From Bdellovibrio bacteriovorus (lineage in GTDB: Bacteria > Bdellovibrionota > Bdellovibrionia > Bdellovibrionales > Bdellovibrionaceae), in contig NZ_CP102930.1 in assembly GCF_025558485.1 (NCBI RefSeq), forward strand, positions 2,542,001 through 2,606,000: a stretch of DNA of 64,000 nucleotides. The letters are read 5' to 3'. The position numbers were made by a program, and so were the translations under genes. Below are positions 34,546-43,056 of the stretch, in pieces. How positions within the stretch are numbered: the first letter of the stretch is position 1; every line of letters starts with the position of its first letter. A model generated the notes under the pieces. The model did not search any database. It was not told the origin of the DNA and saw only the letters and a program-made list of their open reading frames with translations.

Positions 34546-36333
34546 ATGACTCCACTGACAACCGTAGATAATTTTGAAAACTTTGGACTGAGTGCACCCG
34601 TGATGGCTGCGATGGCAGACATGGGTTTCACCACTCCAACCCCAATCCAGCGTCAGGCTTTGCCGATTCTGCTGGCTGGTGCCAATGACTTTATCGGTCT
34701 GGCCTCCACTGGTACCGGTAAAACCGCTGCCTTCGGTATTCCGCTGATCGAAAACATCGACAGCACAACCAAAGACACTCAGGCGTTGGTTCTTAGCCCC
34801 ACTCGTGAACTGGCTCTGCAAGTGGCAGAACAGCTGACTTTGCTGGGTAAGAAAAAAGGCGTCCGCGTAGTGACTATCTACGGTGGCGCTTCTTACCGCA
34901 CACAAATCGACGGCATCAAACGCGGTGCTCACATCGTCGTGGCAACTCCAGGTCGTCTGGTGGACTTCCTTGAACAGAAAATGATCAAGCTTCAAAGCGT
35001 GAAAACTGTTGTTCTGGATGAAGCCGATGAAATGCTTTCCATGGGCTTCAAAGAGGCTTTGGAAACCATCCTTTCCGCAACTCAGCCGGAAGATTCTGAC
35101 TCTGTTCGTGCGGCTTGCCGTACGTGGTTGTTCTCTGCAACCATGTCCACAGAAGTTCGTCGTTTGACTTCCACTTACCTTGAAAACCCTGAAACTGTAT
35201 CCGTGAACAAAGTCGGCGGCACTGCTGACACCATTGATCAGGTTTACTACACAGTTAAAAATTCCTATAAGACCGAAGTGATTGCACGCCTGTTGCAAAC
35301 AGCTCCGGAATTCTATGGCATCATTTTCTGTCAGACGAAAATGGAAGTGGCAGAGCTTGCTGACATTCTGACTCAACGTGGTTTCCCGGCAGATTCCCTG
35401 CACGGTGATAAATCCCAGCAGGAACGTGAAGCGACTTTGAAAAAATTCAAACAACGTCATGTCAAAGTCATCGTGGCGACTGACGTTGCGGCACGCGGTC
35501 TGGACATCAAAGACCTGACTCACGTTATCAATCACTCTTTGCCTTGGGATTCTGAATCTTATGTTCACCGTATCGGTCGTACCGGCCGTAATGGTCAAAA
35601 AGGAACTGCGATCACTTTGGTAAATCCAGAGCAATTGACCTTGCTTCGCCGTGTGATGCAAAACACGAAAGCGGTTCTGACCAAAGGTGTTGTGCCTTCT
35701 GCTGATGAAGTGGCGGGTCTGAAAATCAAAGACGTGATGGATAAAGTCAGCACCATGGACCCTGAATCCGTGCCATTGCAACTGGCAATGGACCTGATCC
35801 AGGATTTGATCCAGGCGGAAGACATCGACATGAAAGCTCTTTCCAAAGAAGAACTTCTGGCGCGCTTTATCGCTGCTTACTTCCCGAACGTCTTCGTGAA
35901 AAAAGATTTGATGCTGGATTACATGGGCGACCGCGTTCCTCGCGAGCTTTTGCCTCGTGATCCAAAAGACAACCGCTTCACACGCAGCCGCGACAACGAC
36001 GGTGATCGTGATGATTACCGTGCGCGCCGTCCATTCGGCGGAGGCCGTCGTGACTCCGGGGCTTCCCGTGGCTTCCGCTCCAACTCTGGAGGCGGCGCCA
36101 GCGCAAGCTTCCGTGGTGGCAATGCAGCCCCTCGTACAGAGTCCGCTCCGGCAGAACGCAGCGAACGCCCGGCGGTACGCACAGAGCGCGCCGAACGCAG
36201 TGAGCGTTCAGAGCGTCCATTCCGTGCGGAACGCAGCGAGCGCAGTGAACGTGGTGGTGGTTTTGCTCCTGAGCGTCGTGAGCACAGTGGCATCAAACGC
36301 CATCGCGCTCCGAAGCGTCAGTACCGCGACTAA
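34546..36333 (+). CDS. DEAD-box ATP-dependent RNA helicase with basic RS/RG-rich tail
   Basis: 595 residues: Q motif and STGTGKT (54-60), DEAD motif VLDEADEML, SAT (FSATMS), and HRIGRTGR at the end of the core. The region at about 400-470 resembles the dimerisation and RNA-binding section of cold-shock helicases. The last 110 residues form a low-complexity basic tail of Arg, Ser, Glu and Gly repeats (SERSERPFRAERSERSERGGG), likely RNA-binding. Probably acts in RNA degradation or ribosome assembly. Resembles CsdA/RhlE but I do not assign a symbol. The minus-strand frame inside it is a shadow. Confidence 0.92.
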   Translation: MTPLTTVDNFENFGLSAPVMAAMADMGFTTPTPIQRQALPILLAGANDFIGLASTGTGKTAAFGIPLIENIDSTTKDTQALVLSPTRELALQVAEQLTLLGKKKGVRVVTIYGGASYRTQIDGIKRGAHIVVATPGRLVDFLEQKMIKLQSVKTVVLDEADEMLSMGFKEALETILSATQPEDSDSVRAACRTWLFSATMSTEVRRLTSTYLENPETVSVNKVGGTADTIDQVYYTVKNSYKTEVIARLLQTAPEFYGIIFCQTKMEVAELADILTQRGFPADSLHGDKSQQEREATLKKFKQRHVKVIVATDVAARGLDIKDLTHVINHSLPWDSESYVHRIGRTGRNGQKGTAITLVNPEQLTLLRRVMQNTKAVLTKGVVPSADEVAGLKIKDVMDKVSTMDPESVPLQLAMDLIQDLIQAEDIDMKALSKEELLARFIAAYFPNVFVKKDLMLDYMGDRVPRELLPRDPKDNRFTRSRDNDGDRDDYRARRPFGGGRRDSGASRGFRSNSGGGASASFRGGNAAPRTESAPAERSERPAVRTERAERSERSERPFRAERSERSERGGGFAPERREHSGIKRHRAPKRQYRD

Positions 36334-36392
36334 GACGCCCGTCTCACTCTGAGACAGCGCAGTTTCGGCATTACAGTGTACTGGAAATGAAC

Positions 36393-36420
36393 ATGAGGAG
36401 ACTCCAAGAGTCTCCTCATT
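36393..36420 (+). terminator. Strong hairpin after the DEAD-box helicase gene
   Basis: A perfect 11-base stem, ATGAGGAGACT / AGTCTCCTCAT, with a CCAAG loop and then TTCGTTTTG. It probably ends the helicase message; it also lies just upstream (about 40 bases) of the next sigma-54 promoter. Confidence 0.7.
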
Positions 36421-36435
36421 TCGTTTTGAGACTTC

Positions 36436-36454
36436 GGCATCATACTTGCTTTGC
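36436..36454 (+). promoter_or_regulatory. Sigma-54 promoter of lysozyme-like paralogue 3
   Basis: CGGCATCATACTTGCTTTG has GG (36436-36437), ten bases, GC (36448-36449) and TTGCTTT at -12. Predicted start about 36461, with GGAGA in the 17-base leader. Confidence 0.75.
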
Positions 36455-36477
36455 AGTAATGTCGGAGACTTTAAGCT

Positions 36478-37227
36478 ATGAAACGATTGATATTTACATT
36501 TGCATTCTCACTGGTTGCCGTAAACGCCGCAGCCAAAGTATCAACGACCGGAGGCACCCTGTACCAACGCGATGGTGCCGCAGCTCCCTGCACTTCAGCC
36601 AGCTGTTTAAGTGGCACTTCATCCTCCAGCACTGTCGATCAGTTGCGCCAGCTGCGAAGCTCTGTTGGAGGAGACCAGTCCCCGCTTGATCTGTTTGAAT
36701 ACAACAAAGGTCGCAAGCAGGAAGCCAACTGCTCTAACTTCGTAACTGAAAATGGTCTGGGAAAATGGGGCAAGTCCATTTCCCGCAATCTGAACGCCAA
36801 TGATTATTCCTATCTGTTTGAAGGTACAGATGACCTGCGTTTGATTTGCCCGTCTTACAGTTCTTTGAAAAACTCTGAAAAGAAGATCATCTGGATTTCC
36901 ATCATTAATGTCATGTCCATCGGTGAGTCCACCTGCGGAACAGATCCACGCATGAACAGAGCCCAGGGCCCGAACGGACGTCTGGCCGGCGTGATCCAAC
37001 TGCACAGTGGAAAAGAGCATAAATACTCTCCGGGCTGCAATAAAGGTGATTCCAAAACACCAGAAACCACGTTCAGCTGCACCTTGCACATGATGGATGA
37101 TCAGCTTCGCCGTGAAGGTAAACTATTCAGCCGAAAATCCTACTGGGATGTTCTGCGCCCTCAGGGTGTGGGGCAAAAATTCAAGGAAATCAAAAAAGTT
37201 ATCGGACAGCTTTCCATCTGCAAATAA
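36478..37227 (+). CDS. Secreted lysozyme/SLT-like protein, paralogue 3 (divergent)
   Basis: 249 residues with a Sec signal peptide (cleavage near residue 19) and no lipobox, unlike the other two copies. The domain keeps the order CPSYSSLKNSEKKIIW, a candidate catalytic Glu150 (IGESTCGTDP), then a shortened GVIQLHSG and the ending FKEIKKVIGQLSICK. It is much more divergent than copies 1 and 2 and has several extra Cys. Probably also peptidoglycan-active, released instead of anchored. A terminator follows. Confidence 0.7.
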   Translation: MKRLIFTFAFSLVAVNAAAKVSTTGGTLYQRDGAAAPCTSASCLSGTSSSSTVDQLRQLRSSVGGDQSPLDLFEYNKGRKQEANCSNFVTENGLGKWGKSISRNLNANDYSYLFEGTDDLRLICPSYSSLKNSEKKIIWISIINVMSIGESTCGTDPRMNRAQGPNGRLAGVIQLHSGKEHKYSPGCNKGDSKTPETTFSCTLHMMDDQLRREGKLFSRKSYWDVLRPQGVGQKFKEIKKVIGQLSICK

Positions 37228-37230
37228 TAA

Positions 37231-37260
37231 AAAAGGCGCCGGGATCGACGCCTTTTGTTT
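37231..37260 (+). terminator. Intrinsic terminator of lysozyme-like paralogue 3
   Basis: AAAAGGCG / CGCCTTTT with a ten-base loop, followed by GTTTTTC. Confidence 0.75.
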
Positions 37261-37279
37261 TTCCTAAATCGTGTGACGG

Positions 37280-37921
37280 CTATTTTTTCCCGCCGTGGAT
37301 CATATCAGAAACCAGGCCCTGGTCATGACGAAGCTCTGCGATCACGACCCCGATAAGATGCCCGACCACGAACACCACGAAGAACCACATGGACAGCTCG
37401 TGGATTTCCTTGATCGGATTTATCACGGCCTTGTCCAGCCCCAGATTTTCCTTGAAATACATCACGACCCCGGAAACCACCATAAAGACAGTCACCAAAT
37501 AAAACAGTGCATAGCCTGTGCGCACCAACGTGTAGTGAATCGCATTGGCTTTTTCCGCCGCCGGAACCCTGGAAAGATTCCACGTCGCCTTCACTGCATG
37601 AGTCGCCGGGCAGGATTTTACAGAAAAAATCCCCACCAGAATCCGGATCACCAGTAACGCCCCCAGAGTGAAGCCCAAAACATAATGCCAGTCCCACATC
37701 GGAGTGCGGATACTGACAGCAATGTCCTTGGCCAGTTCAGGGGTGATGGCCCCGCCTGCCGCCTGAATTTTTTGTTCAATAAGAGCGGCATTTCCACGCC
37801 AGCTCAGAAAGGTTTTGCGCAGAAACGCAGTGCCCAGCAAACCCAGAATGGCCAAAGCATTCAGCCAGTGCCACAGACGCAAACCCGCAGGTTGATATTT
37901 TTTAAAGCTATATGAATTCAT
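37280..37921 (-). CDS. Cytochrome b561-type membrane protein
   Basis: 213 residues and four transmembrane helices. Candidate haem-ligating His are in LRLWHWLNALA (His18), WDWHYVLGF, KEIHELSMWFF and VGHLIGVVIAEL, the pattern of bacterial cytochrome b561 and hydrogenase/dehydrogenase cytochrome b subunits. It would carry electrons within the inner membrane. No partner gene is adjacent. A possible extra pair of Cys or loop residues is not diagnostic. Confidence 0.85.
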   Translation of the reverse strand: MNSYSFKKYQPAGLRLWHWLNALAILGLLGTAFLRKTFLSWRGNAALIEQKIQAAGGAITPELAKDIAVSIRTPMWDWHYVLGFTLGALLVIRILVGIFSVKSCPATHAVKATWNLSRVPAAEKANAIHYTLVRTGYALFYLVTVFMVVSGVVMYFKENLGLDKAVINPIKEIHELSMWFFVVFVVGHLIGVVIAELRHDQGLVSDMIHGGKK

Positions 37922-37938
37922 CCGGTCACGATATCACG

Positions 37939-38304
37939 TCAGGCCACGCGGCTGAAAGACAAAAGTGCGGACTTCAGGTCGTCGGCAACCTCCAACCCCC
38001 GGACGACGCCCATACGGACCAGTCGTTCCCGCAAAGCCCCCGGCAAAGCGCACAAGCGGACTTCGGCCTTCTTAAGACGAATATCCCTTTGGACCTGGGC
38101 CAGCCACGGAATCGCATCAGTGCTGATCGACCCGACATCCTGAAAGTAAAGAACCACACAACGCACTTCGGACTTTGCCAGCAACTCCTGCCGACAGGCT
38201 TCCAAGGCCGACAAAACCGGCGTGCTGATTTCCCCTGAAAAGGAAACCACCAGCATGTTATTGCGCTGATTAAAGCTATATTGAAACGACTTCTGATCTT
38301 CCAA
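37939..38304 (-). CDS. STAS-domain anti-sigma-factor-antagonist-like protein
   Basis: I use the TTG at 38304 because TAGGAG lies upstream; the frame opens at 38352. The 121-residue product fits SpoIIAA-type STAS domains: MLVVSFSGEIS at the start, VVLYFQDVGSISTDAIPWLAQVQ where the phosphorylated Ser normally sits in DSSG, and an LRERLVRMGVVRGL end. The usual DSSG Ser is not conserved exactly, so regulation by phosphorylation is uncertain. It may act in a partner-switching pathway; no partner is nearby. Confidence 0.75.
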   Translation of the reverse strand: MEDQKSFQYSFNQRNNMLVVSFSGEISTPVLSALEACRQELLAKSEVRCVVLYFQDVGSISTDAIPWLAQVQRDIRLKKAEVRLCALPGALRERLVRMGVVRGLEVADDLKSALLSFSRVA

Positions 38305-38555
38305 CGTACAACTCCTAGAAATCGAATTCCTGATTGGCTCCCATTCTATCACAGCCTGTCAGAGATCAAACTTTTAGGTGAGGGACTGCTCAACTTGAGT
38401 CATCCCGCAGCCAGGGACCCGAGGCCTCTTCTGAAAAGCGTTTTAATTCGATTCCACCGGAGTTTTCACTCTATTTTGGGGTCCGTATAACACTCCGTTT
38501 GACAAGGCGGCGGCGCCCCAATAAATCTTTCGGTGTTCATTTTCTGGGGGATTTC

Positions 38556-39896
38556 ATGAAAGTTCTAACGGCGCTATTGCTTGCCTTCTTCGTGTCTGCA
38601 TCCGGTGCTTTTGCCGCACCTAAAGTTCAACAGGGACCTGTGACTATCAACGCAGAATCTTTGCGTCGCATGTATCTTGAGCGCAACGTCGGAATCGCGA
38701 TTTCTCTGAACGAAGTTTATCAAGCCAAGGAAAAAGTGAACGTGGCCCGTGGCAACCTGCTGCCTTCCGTTAATCTGGGCGCGGTGATCTCCAGTGGACC
38801 CAGCTTTGCTTTGACTTCCGTTTCCTTCCTGCTGCCTTTCCTGATGCCAAGCAACTGGCTGGATCTGAAAGAAAGTGCGCACTTGTTGCGTGCTCAGGGG
38901 AATTCTTACTACATCGCCCAGTTGAATGGTTTTTCTTCGGCGTATTCCATCTACATGACCATCCTGGGTGACATGGAACTTCGCGATGCTTTGCAAGTTC
39001 AGTACGAAAATATGAAAGGCATCGAAGAGCAGCTTCGCCTTCCGGCAGAACTGGGTATCATCCGCAAGGAAGACTACCTGCAAGCTCAGGCGCAGACGCA
39101 AATGGCTTTGGTTCAGGTTTCTCAAGTTGACGAACTGATCCGCCGTGAAAAAGCAGCCGTGCGTGAGCTTCTGGGACTGCCATTGACTTCAGAAATCGTG
39201 TTCCAGGCATCCACAGTGACCGCCTCCCCGGCTGAAACCTGGTCACCGCAGGACATGCTGAATCAGATCTTTGAAAAGTCCCCGGAAAACAAGCAAATGA
39301 ACTCCATGATTTTGGCAGCGCAAGTGGCCAAATGGAGCAAGGCCTTCAGCTTCCTGGGAGGCAGTTCTTTGGGCGCGACTCGTTCCAATGGTTCTTTCGG
39401 GGATCTTCAGCAAACGGGTTCTGTGAACTTCGGTTTTGCTTACTTCCCGTCTTTGAAAATCAGCAATCTGAATATCGAACAATTGCGCTTGCGTAAAAAA
39501 GAGCTTCAGTTTGAACAAGCCAATCTGGTGGAAGTGACTTTGGGTGCCTTGATTGAATCCCAAAGACAGTACGACGCCTCTGTTCAGGCTCACGCCAATA
39601 TGGTGAAAGTTTATGAAGCCGAAGTTCTGCGTTTCAACGTGGGCATGACAGATCTGATGCACGTCCTGGATGCAGCCAACAAGCTGACTAATTCCATCAT
39701 GACGAAAGTAAAAGCCCAGACGGCGCTGAACACTTTGCGTGTCAGCCTGCACCGTCTGATGATTTCTGATCAGTTCGCAAAAGTGGATAATTGCGAAATC
39801 GAACGCCGCAGCTCCGGTGGTATCAAAGGCCGTTTGGGCCGCATCTTCAATCCGGACAAAGACCAGGTGACTCTGGATCAGGTCTGCGGCAACTAA
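38556..39896 (+). CDS. TolC family outer-membrane efflux protein
   Basis: 446 residues from the ATG at 38556 (GGGGG upstream) with a Sec signal peptide (cleavage near residue 20). Two long helical repeats follow, with the TolC-family segments LNEVYQAKEKVNVARGNLLPSVNL and a second copy near residues 330-400 (VEVTLGALIESQRQYDAS). No periplasmic adaptor or inner-membrane pump is adjacent, so it may serve a type I secretion or efflux system elsewhere. Confidence 0.85.
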   Translation: MKVLTALLLAFFVSASGAFAAPKVQQGPVTINAESLRRMYLERNVGIAISLNEVYQAKEKVNVARGNLLPSVNLGAVISSGPSFALTSVSFLLPFLMPSNWLDLKESAHLLRAQGNSYYIAQLNGFSSAYSIYMTILGDMELRDALQVQYENMKGIEEQLRLPAELGIIRKEDYLQAQAQTQMALVQVSQVDELIRREKAAVRELLGLPLTSEIVFQASTVTASPAETWSPQDMLNQIFEKSPENKQMNSMILAAQVAKWSKAFSFLGGSSLGATRSNGSFGDLQQTGSVNFGFAYFPSLKISNLNIEQLRLRKKELQFEQANLVEVTLGALIESQRQYDASVQAHANMVKVYEAEVLRFNVGMTDLMHVLDAANKLTNSIMTKVKAQTALNTLRVSLHRLMISDQFAKVDNCEIERRSSGGIKGRLGRIFNPDKDQVTLDQVCGN

Positions 39897-39908
39897 GCCC
39901 GCAGAGAC

Positions 39909-40223
39909 TTAGCGAACGCCCCCACCGGGGCGTTCCTGACCTTCACGACCGCCACCAGGCCCCGGGCCAAACTTAGACGGTGGCTCAAATCCTTTTTCCT
40001 TTAAACATGCATCCATTTTAGCACGGGTTTCTTCATCAGGAGCCTGAGGGCGCTGACCGGGTTCGGGCTTTTCAATTCCCAGCTCTTCATTGCAGGCGCG
40101 GAAAGCTTCTCGCATCGCCTCGTGGGATTTTTGCTGCTGGGCTGAGGCTTGCGCCCCAAAAAATGTAAGGGACAACAACACGGACAGGGCAAATACAGTT
40201 TTGTGGACTTGTTTTAGAGTCAT
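39909..40223 (-). CDS. Small secreted Pro/Gly-rich protein
   Basis: 104 residues with a Sec signal peptide (cleavage after ASA, near residue 28). Two Cys (ACNEEL, ACLKEK) lie in an amphipathic helix region, and a C-terminal Gly/Pro/Arg tail follows. It shares a pattern of paired CxxxLG motifs that could form a helical hairpin with a disulfide. Unknown function. Convergent with the TolC gene, 13 bases apart. Confidence 0.65.
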   Translation of the reverse strand: MTLKQVHKTVFALSVLLSLTFFGAQASAQQQKSHEAMREAFRACNEELGIEKPEPGQRPQAPDEETRAKMDACLKEKGFEPPSKFGPGPGGGREGQERPGGGVR

Positions 40224-40329
40224 GACGACCTCCTGTTTCCCGTTCAGGTTAGAAGGGAAATATGGAGGTATGGTGGAAAAGTCCCGATTCAGGACGGGAC
40301 TTTGAAACTATGGATGAATAATGAAGACC

Positions 40330-40770
40330 TTAGTGTGCTTCGCAAAGAATACCGGGCTCTTTGGATGTGCCAACTAAATTATAATAAGCTCGTACATCCA
40401 GATCGTTGATGAACAGATCCCCTGTATAACGACCGGCAAAGCTGCCATTTTTCAAAACCGGGCTTAAACGCAGGTGAACCATCCCGGCAGCTCCGCCACG
40501 CATGCTGACGTCAGCGGTATTAGCTTCAGGGCGCATCACAAGGTCCGGGCGCGTGTACAGCTGACGTGTGACCAGATCTTTAAAGGTCAGCTCCGCCCCC
40601 AGATCATAACGACCGACAAAAGGTTTTAGCGGATCAATATTATATTTGAAGGTGACTTCGATCACCGCATCCTTGCGCATTTCCTCGTAACCGGGAACAC
40701 AGACAAGTTTTTGCACGGCAGAAGCCTGAACAGACAAGAATAAAAGGGAGGACAAAATCAGTGTTTTCAT
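40330..40770 (-). CDS. Secreted hypothetical protein
   Basis: Start at 40770 (MKTLILSSLLFLSVQASA), with the frame opening ten codons earlier. 146 residues, Sec signal peptide, beta-rich mature region with two Cys near the ends (LVCVPG, ILCEAH), probably disulfide-linked. Not recognised. Confidence 0.6.
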   Translation of the reverse strand: MKTLILSSLLFLSVQASAVQKLVCVPGYEEMRKDAVIEVTFKYNIDPLKPFVGRYDLGAELTFKDLVTRQLYTRPDLVMRPEANTADVSMRGGAAGMVHLRLSPVLKNGSFAGRYTGDLFINDLDVRAYYNLVGTSKEPGILCEAH

Positions 40771-40846
40771 GAGGGGACTTCTACCCGAAGCCCCTCCCAC
40801 TTTGCAAGAATCCCCTGCGGGACTCTTAATTGGCTTTCAACAATAC

Positions 40847-41212
40847 CTACTTCAGGGAATGCAGGGCCACACGATTGCCCTCGCAGTCCTCAAAGGTGGC
40901 AATAAAGCCCCATTCACCAATACTTTTTTTGGGGGACAGGGTCTTTCCGCCTTTGGTTTCAATTTTCTGAAGCGTGTCCTCGATACTGGGAACGCTCAGA
41001 TAAACCAGACTGCCACTATGTGAAGGTTTGTAGCCATCCCCCTGTACCAGTGCACCGGTGGCCCCTTCGTCTTTTTCTGTCCAGGGAAAAGACGCCATCT
41101 TGGTCGGCCCCATTTCCATGGTTTTCATGGTGACACCGAAAGACTGTTCGTAGAATTTCATCGCACGCCCAATATCGCTGACCGGAATTTCAAACCACCC
41201 GCAGATATTCAT
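40847..41212 (-). CDS. VOC family (glyoxalase/bleomycin-resistance-like) protein
   Basis: From the ATG at 41212, with AAAGGAG upstream, 121 residues. It opens MNICGWFEIPVSDIGRAMKFYEQSFG and ends FIATFEDCEGNRVALHS, the paired beta-alpha-beta-beta-beta modules of VOC enzymes. The usual metal His or Glu positions are only partly kept, so it may be a non-enzymatic member. Complete, unlike the fragment at 22.5 kb. Confidence 0.88.
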   Translation of the reverse strand: MNICGWFEIPVSDIGRAMKFYEQSFGVTMKTMEMGPTKMASFPWTEKDEGATGALVQGDGYKPSHSGSLVYLSVPSIEDTLQKIETKGGKTLSPKKSIGEWGFIATFEDCEGNRVALHSLK

Positions 41213-41276
41213 AGGAACTCCTTTGTTGGAGCTCCCAGTATAAAAAGCATTTTCTCCGGTGCCTTTAAAAAATAAT

Positions 41277-41299
41277 GCCCATGTGAAAAACACATGGGC
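41277..41299. repeat. Perfect 9-base inverted repeat
   Basis: GCCCATGTG (41277-41285), AAAAA, CACATGGGC (41291-41299). It lies 65 bases upstream of the VOC gene on one side and just before a short Phe-rich frame on the other. It could be a binding site or a hairpin. Confidence 0.55.
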
Positions 41300-41753
41300 A
41301 CAGAGGATTTGGAGGAAACGAAATGTTCTTTTTTGAATTCAATCAGAGACACTGAAAAGCAATCTCTATTTTCATCTTCCAAGAAACATATGGCTCGTTA
41401 GTTCTCCTTTTTTAGCGAGGGATCAAACATTTGATCCGTTCACGTTCCTCTTTGTCCTTGCGAGCTTCTGTTATTGCTAACTTCATTCATCGCAAGTTCA
41501 TGCTTTCATAATACTCTTCCTGCTCCGGATAAAAACCCCAAACCCGCAACCTTGCTGTCTCTTAAGCCCGCACAGGACTTTGTCATCGAACCTGAGTTTG
41601 TTCACTGAACTTTGGACAGGAATATTCCGAGTGTATTCGGATTCCGCATGGCATTTGGTCCTAAAAATTATGTTCCCGTAACTATTTTTCCGTCAGTTAA
41701 CACATGTCAGCTAGCATCCTTCCAAGAACTGAACACTTCATCACGGAGGATGA
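41300..41753. other. 454-base intergenic stretch with hairpins and a Phe-rich mini-frame
   Basis: No gene of normal size. It holds GGAGGA (41311-41316) before a ten-codon frame (41323-41355) reading MFFFEFNQRH, then a hairpin GGATCAA-ACAT-TTGATCC (41420-41437). The rest is AT-richer and featureless. It may hold a small RNA or a leader for an absent gene. No tRNA-like sequence was seen. Confidence 0.4.
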
Positions 41754-42512
41754 ATGAACCTGATCACCAAATTTTCCCTTGTTGGCGCGACTTTCCTGAC
41801 TCTGGCAGCCTGCTCTGGCGAAGACTACAGCGCTGCCGAAAAACTTCCTGACGACACCGAAACCGAACAGAGACTTCCCAATACTGAAAAAACTGACTCT
41901 GCTGCGGATATCGACAACACTGAAACTGAAGACACCACGACGGTAGGGACTGAGGCGAATACAACTGACACCGCCAGCATCCTGAAAAAATACGATCACC
42001 TTGATCCCAAGCGCCTGATAAATACGACGGCACTGGCAGAAGCGGTGGTGTACTTTGAAAAAAATCAGTCCCGCTTTAAAAACACGAAATACATTTCCCT
42101 GATTGATTTCGGCAAACGTTCCACCCAGGCCCGCTTCTTTATCGTTAATATGGCCTCTGGTGAGGTTTGGGCCATCCATACCGCCCACGGAAAAGGCTCG
42201 GACTCAAACCACGATGGTTATGCTGAAAAATTCAGTAACAAGTCCGGCTCCAACGCCAGTTCCCTGGGCTACTATCGTGCCGCGGAAACTTATTCCGGCA
42301 AGCATGGTTTATCTTTAAAACTGGATGGACTTTCCAGCACGAATTCCAACGCCCGCGCCCGCGCTGTGGTTATTCATGGCGCCAGTTACGTGCGTGAATC
42401 CAGCGTGATTCAGGGCCGCAGCTGGGGCTGTCCCGCCGTGGCCAACAATCTGCGCGATAAAGTGATCGGCCTGCTGAAAGGCGGAAGCCTGATTTACGCC
42501 TTTGCAAAATAA
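41754..42512 (+). CDS. Murein L,D-transpeptidase-like lipoprotein
   Basis: 252 residues with a lipoprotein signal (LAAC), a Glu/Thr/Asp-rich spacer of about 60 residues, then a YkuD_2-like catalytic domain. His208 (VIHGASYV) and Cys226 (RSWGCPAVA) form the HxxxSWGCxA active site. It would crosslink or attach peptidoglycan or lipoprotein through a Cys thioester. In predators such enzymes may remodel own or prey wall. GGAGG precedes the ATG. Confidence 0.85.
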   Translation: MNLITKFSLVGATFLTLAACSGEDYSAAEKLPDDTETEQRLPNTEKTDSAADIDNTETEDTTTVGTEANTTDTASILKKYDHLDPKRLINTTALAEAVVYFEKNQSRFKNTKYISLIDFGKRSTQARFFIVNMASGEVWAIHTAHGKGSDSNHDGYAEKFSNKSGSNASSLGYYRAAETYSGKHGLSLKLDGLSSTNSNARARAVVIHGASYVRESSVIQGRSWGCPAVANNLRDKVIGLLKGGSLIYAFAK

Positions 42513-42513
42513 A

Positions 42514-43056
42514 TTATTTAATCACCGGCTTCGTTTCCGGTGGTGACTTAATCTCGCCGCAGGCGATGCGATCTCCCGCATTGCCTGCGGGTTGTGTGCG
42601 ATAATCATCTTTTTTAGCGTGAATCACCAGCGATGTTCCCTCGGCAGACACGATTGAATTTTTCCCGGCCCGGATCGTTATCATCGGATTCACAATATCA
42701 ATCTGAGCCGTTCCATCCTCTTTAACCGTCAGATTTTCCATGTCTCCGGCATGAGGGCCACCCTTGCTTTTAAAGCCATGCACCTTTCTGTCCGGTGCAA
42801 AATGAGATCCTGCGGATTTAAAATCCGGTGGGGTGCACAGTCCTTTTTCATGAATGTGAAAAGCCTTGGGACCGGGAGGAAGATTGTTTAACTCCATCTG
42901 AACCCGCACACCATTAGGCACCTCTGAAAGCGTGGCATTCCCCACCTGCTCCCCCTTGGCATTGCGAATAATAATGGCAATAGGGTCCACCTGAGCTGAA
43001 ACAGAATGAATTCCCACCAAAAGCAGCACAAGACCTTTACTTAAGAACTTAAACAT
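42514..43056 (-). CDS. sodC: Periplasmic Cu/Zn superoxide dismutase
   Basis: Converts superoxide to hydrogen peroxide and oxygen. 180 residues with a Sec signal peptide (cleavage near residue 21). Copper ligands are His67 and His69 (FHIHEKG), His85 (SAGSHFAP) and His146 (VIHAKKDD). Zinc ligands include His93 or His102 and Asp105 (GPHAGDMEN). Cys74 and Cys166 form the usual disulfide. Convergent with the transpeptidase gene, one base apart. Confidence 0.94.
   Translation of the reverse strand: MFKFLSKGLVLLLVGIHSVSAQVDPIAIIIRNAKGEQVGNATLSEVPNGVRVQMELNNLPPGPKAFHIHEKGLCTPPDFKSAGSHFAPDRKVHGFKSKGGPHAGDMENLTVKEDGTAQIDIVNPMITIRAGKNSIVSAEGTSLVIHAKKDDYRTQPAGNAGDRIACGEIKSPPETKPVIK

Noticed and set aside
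34543..35781. 412-codon minus-strand frame over the DEAD-box helicase gene
   Set aside because: Shadow of the helicase coding strand; the helicase motifs are intact on the plus strand.
36120..36270. Short direct repeats (GAACGCAG/GAGCG) as a mobile-element end
   Set aside because: They encode the Ser-Glu-Arg tail of the helicase and lie in frame.
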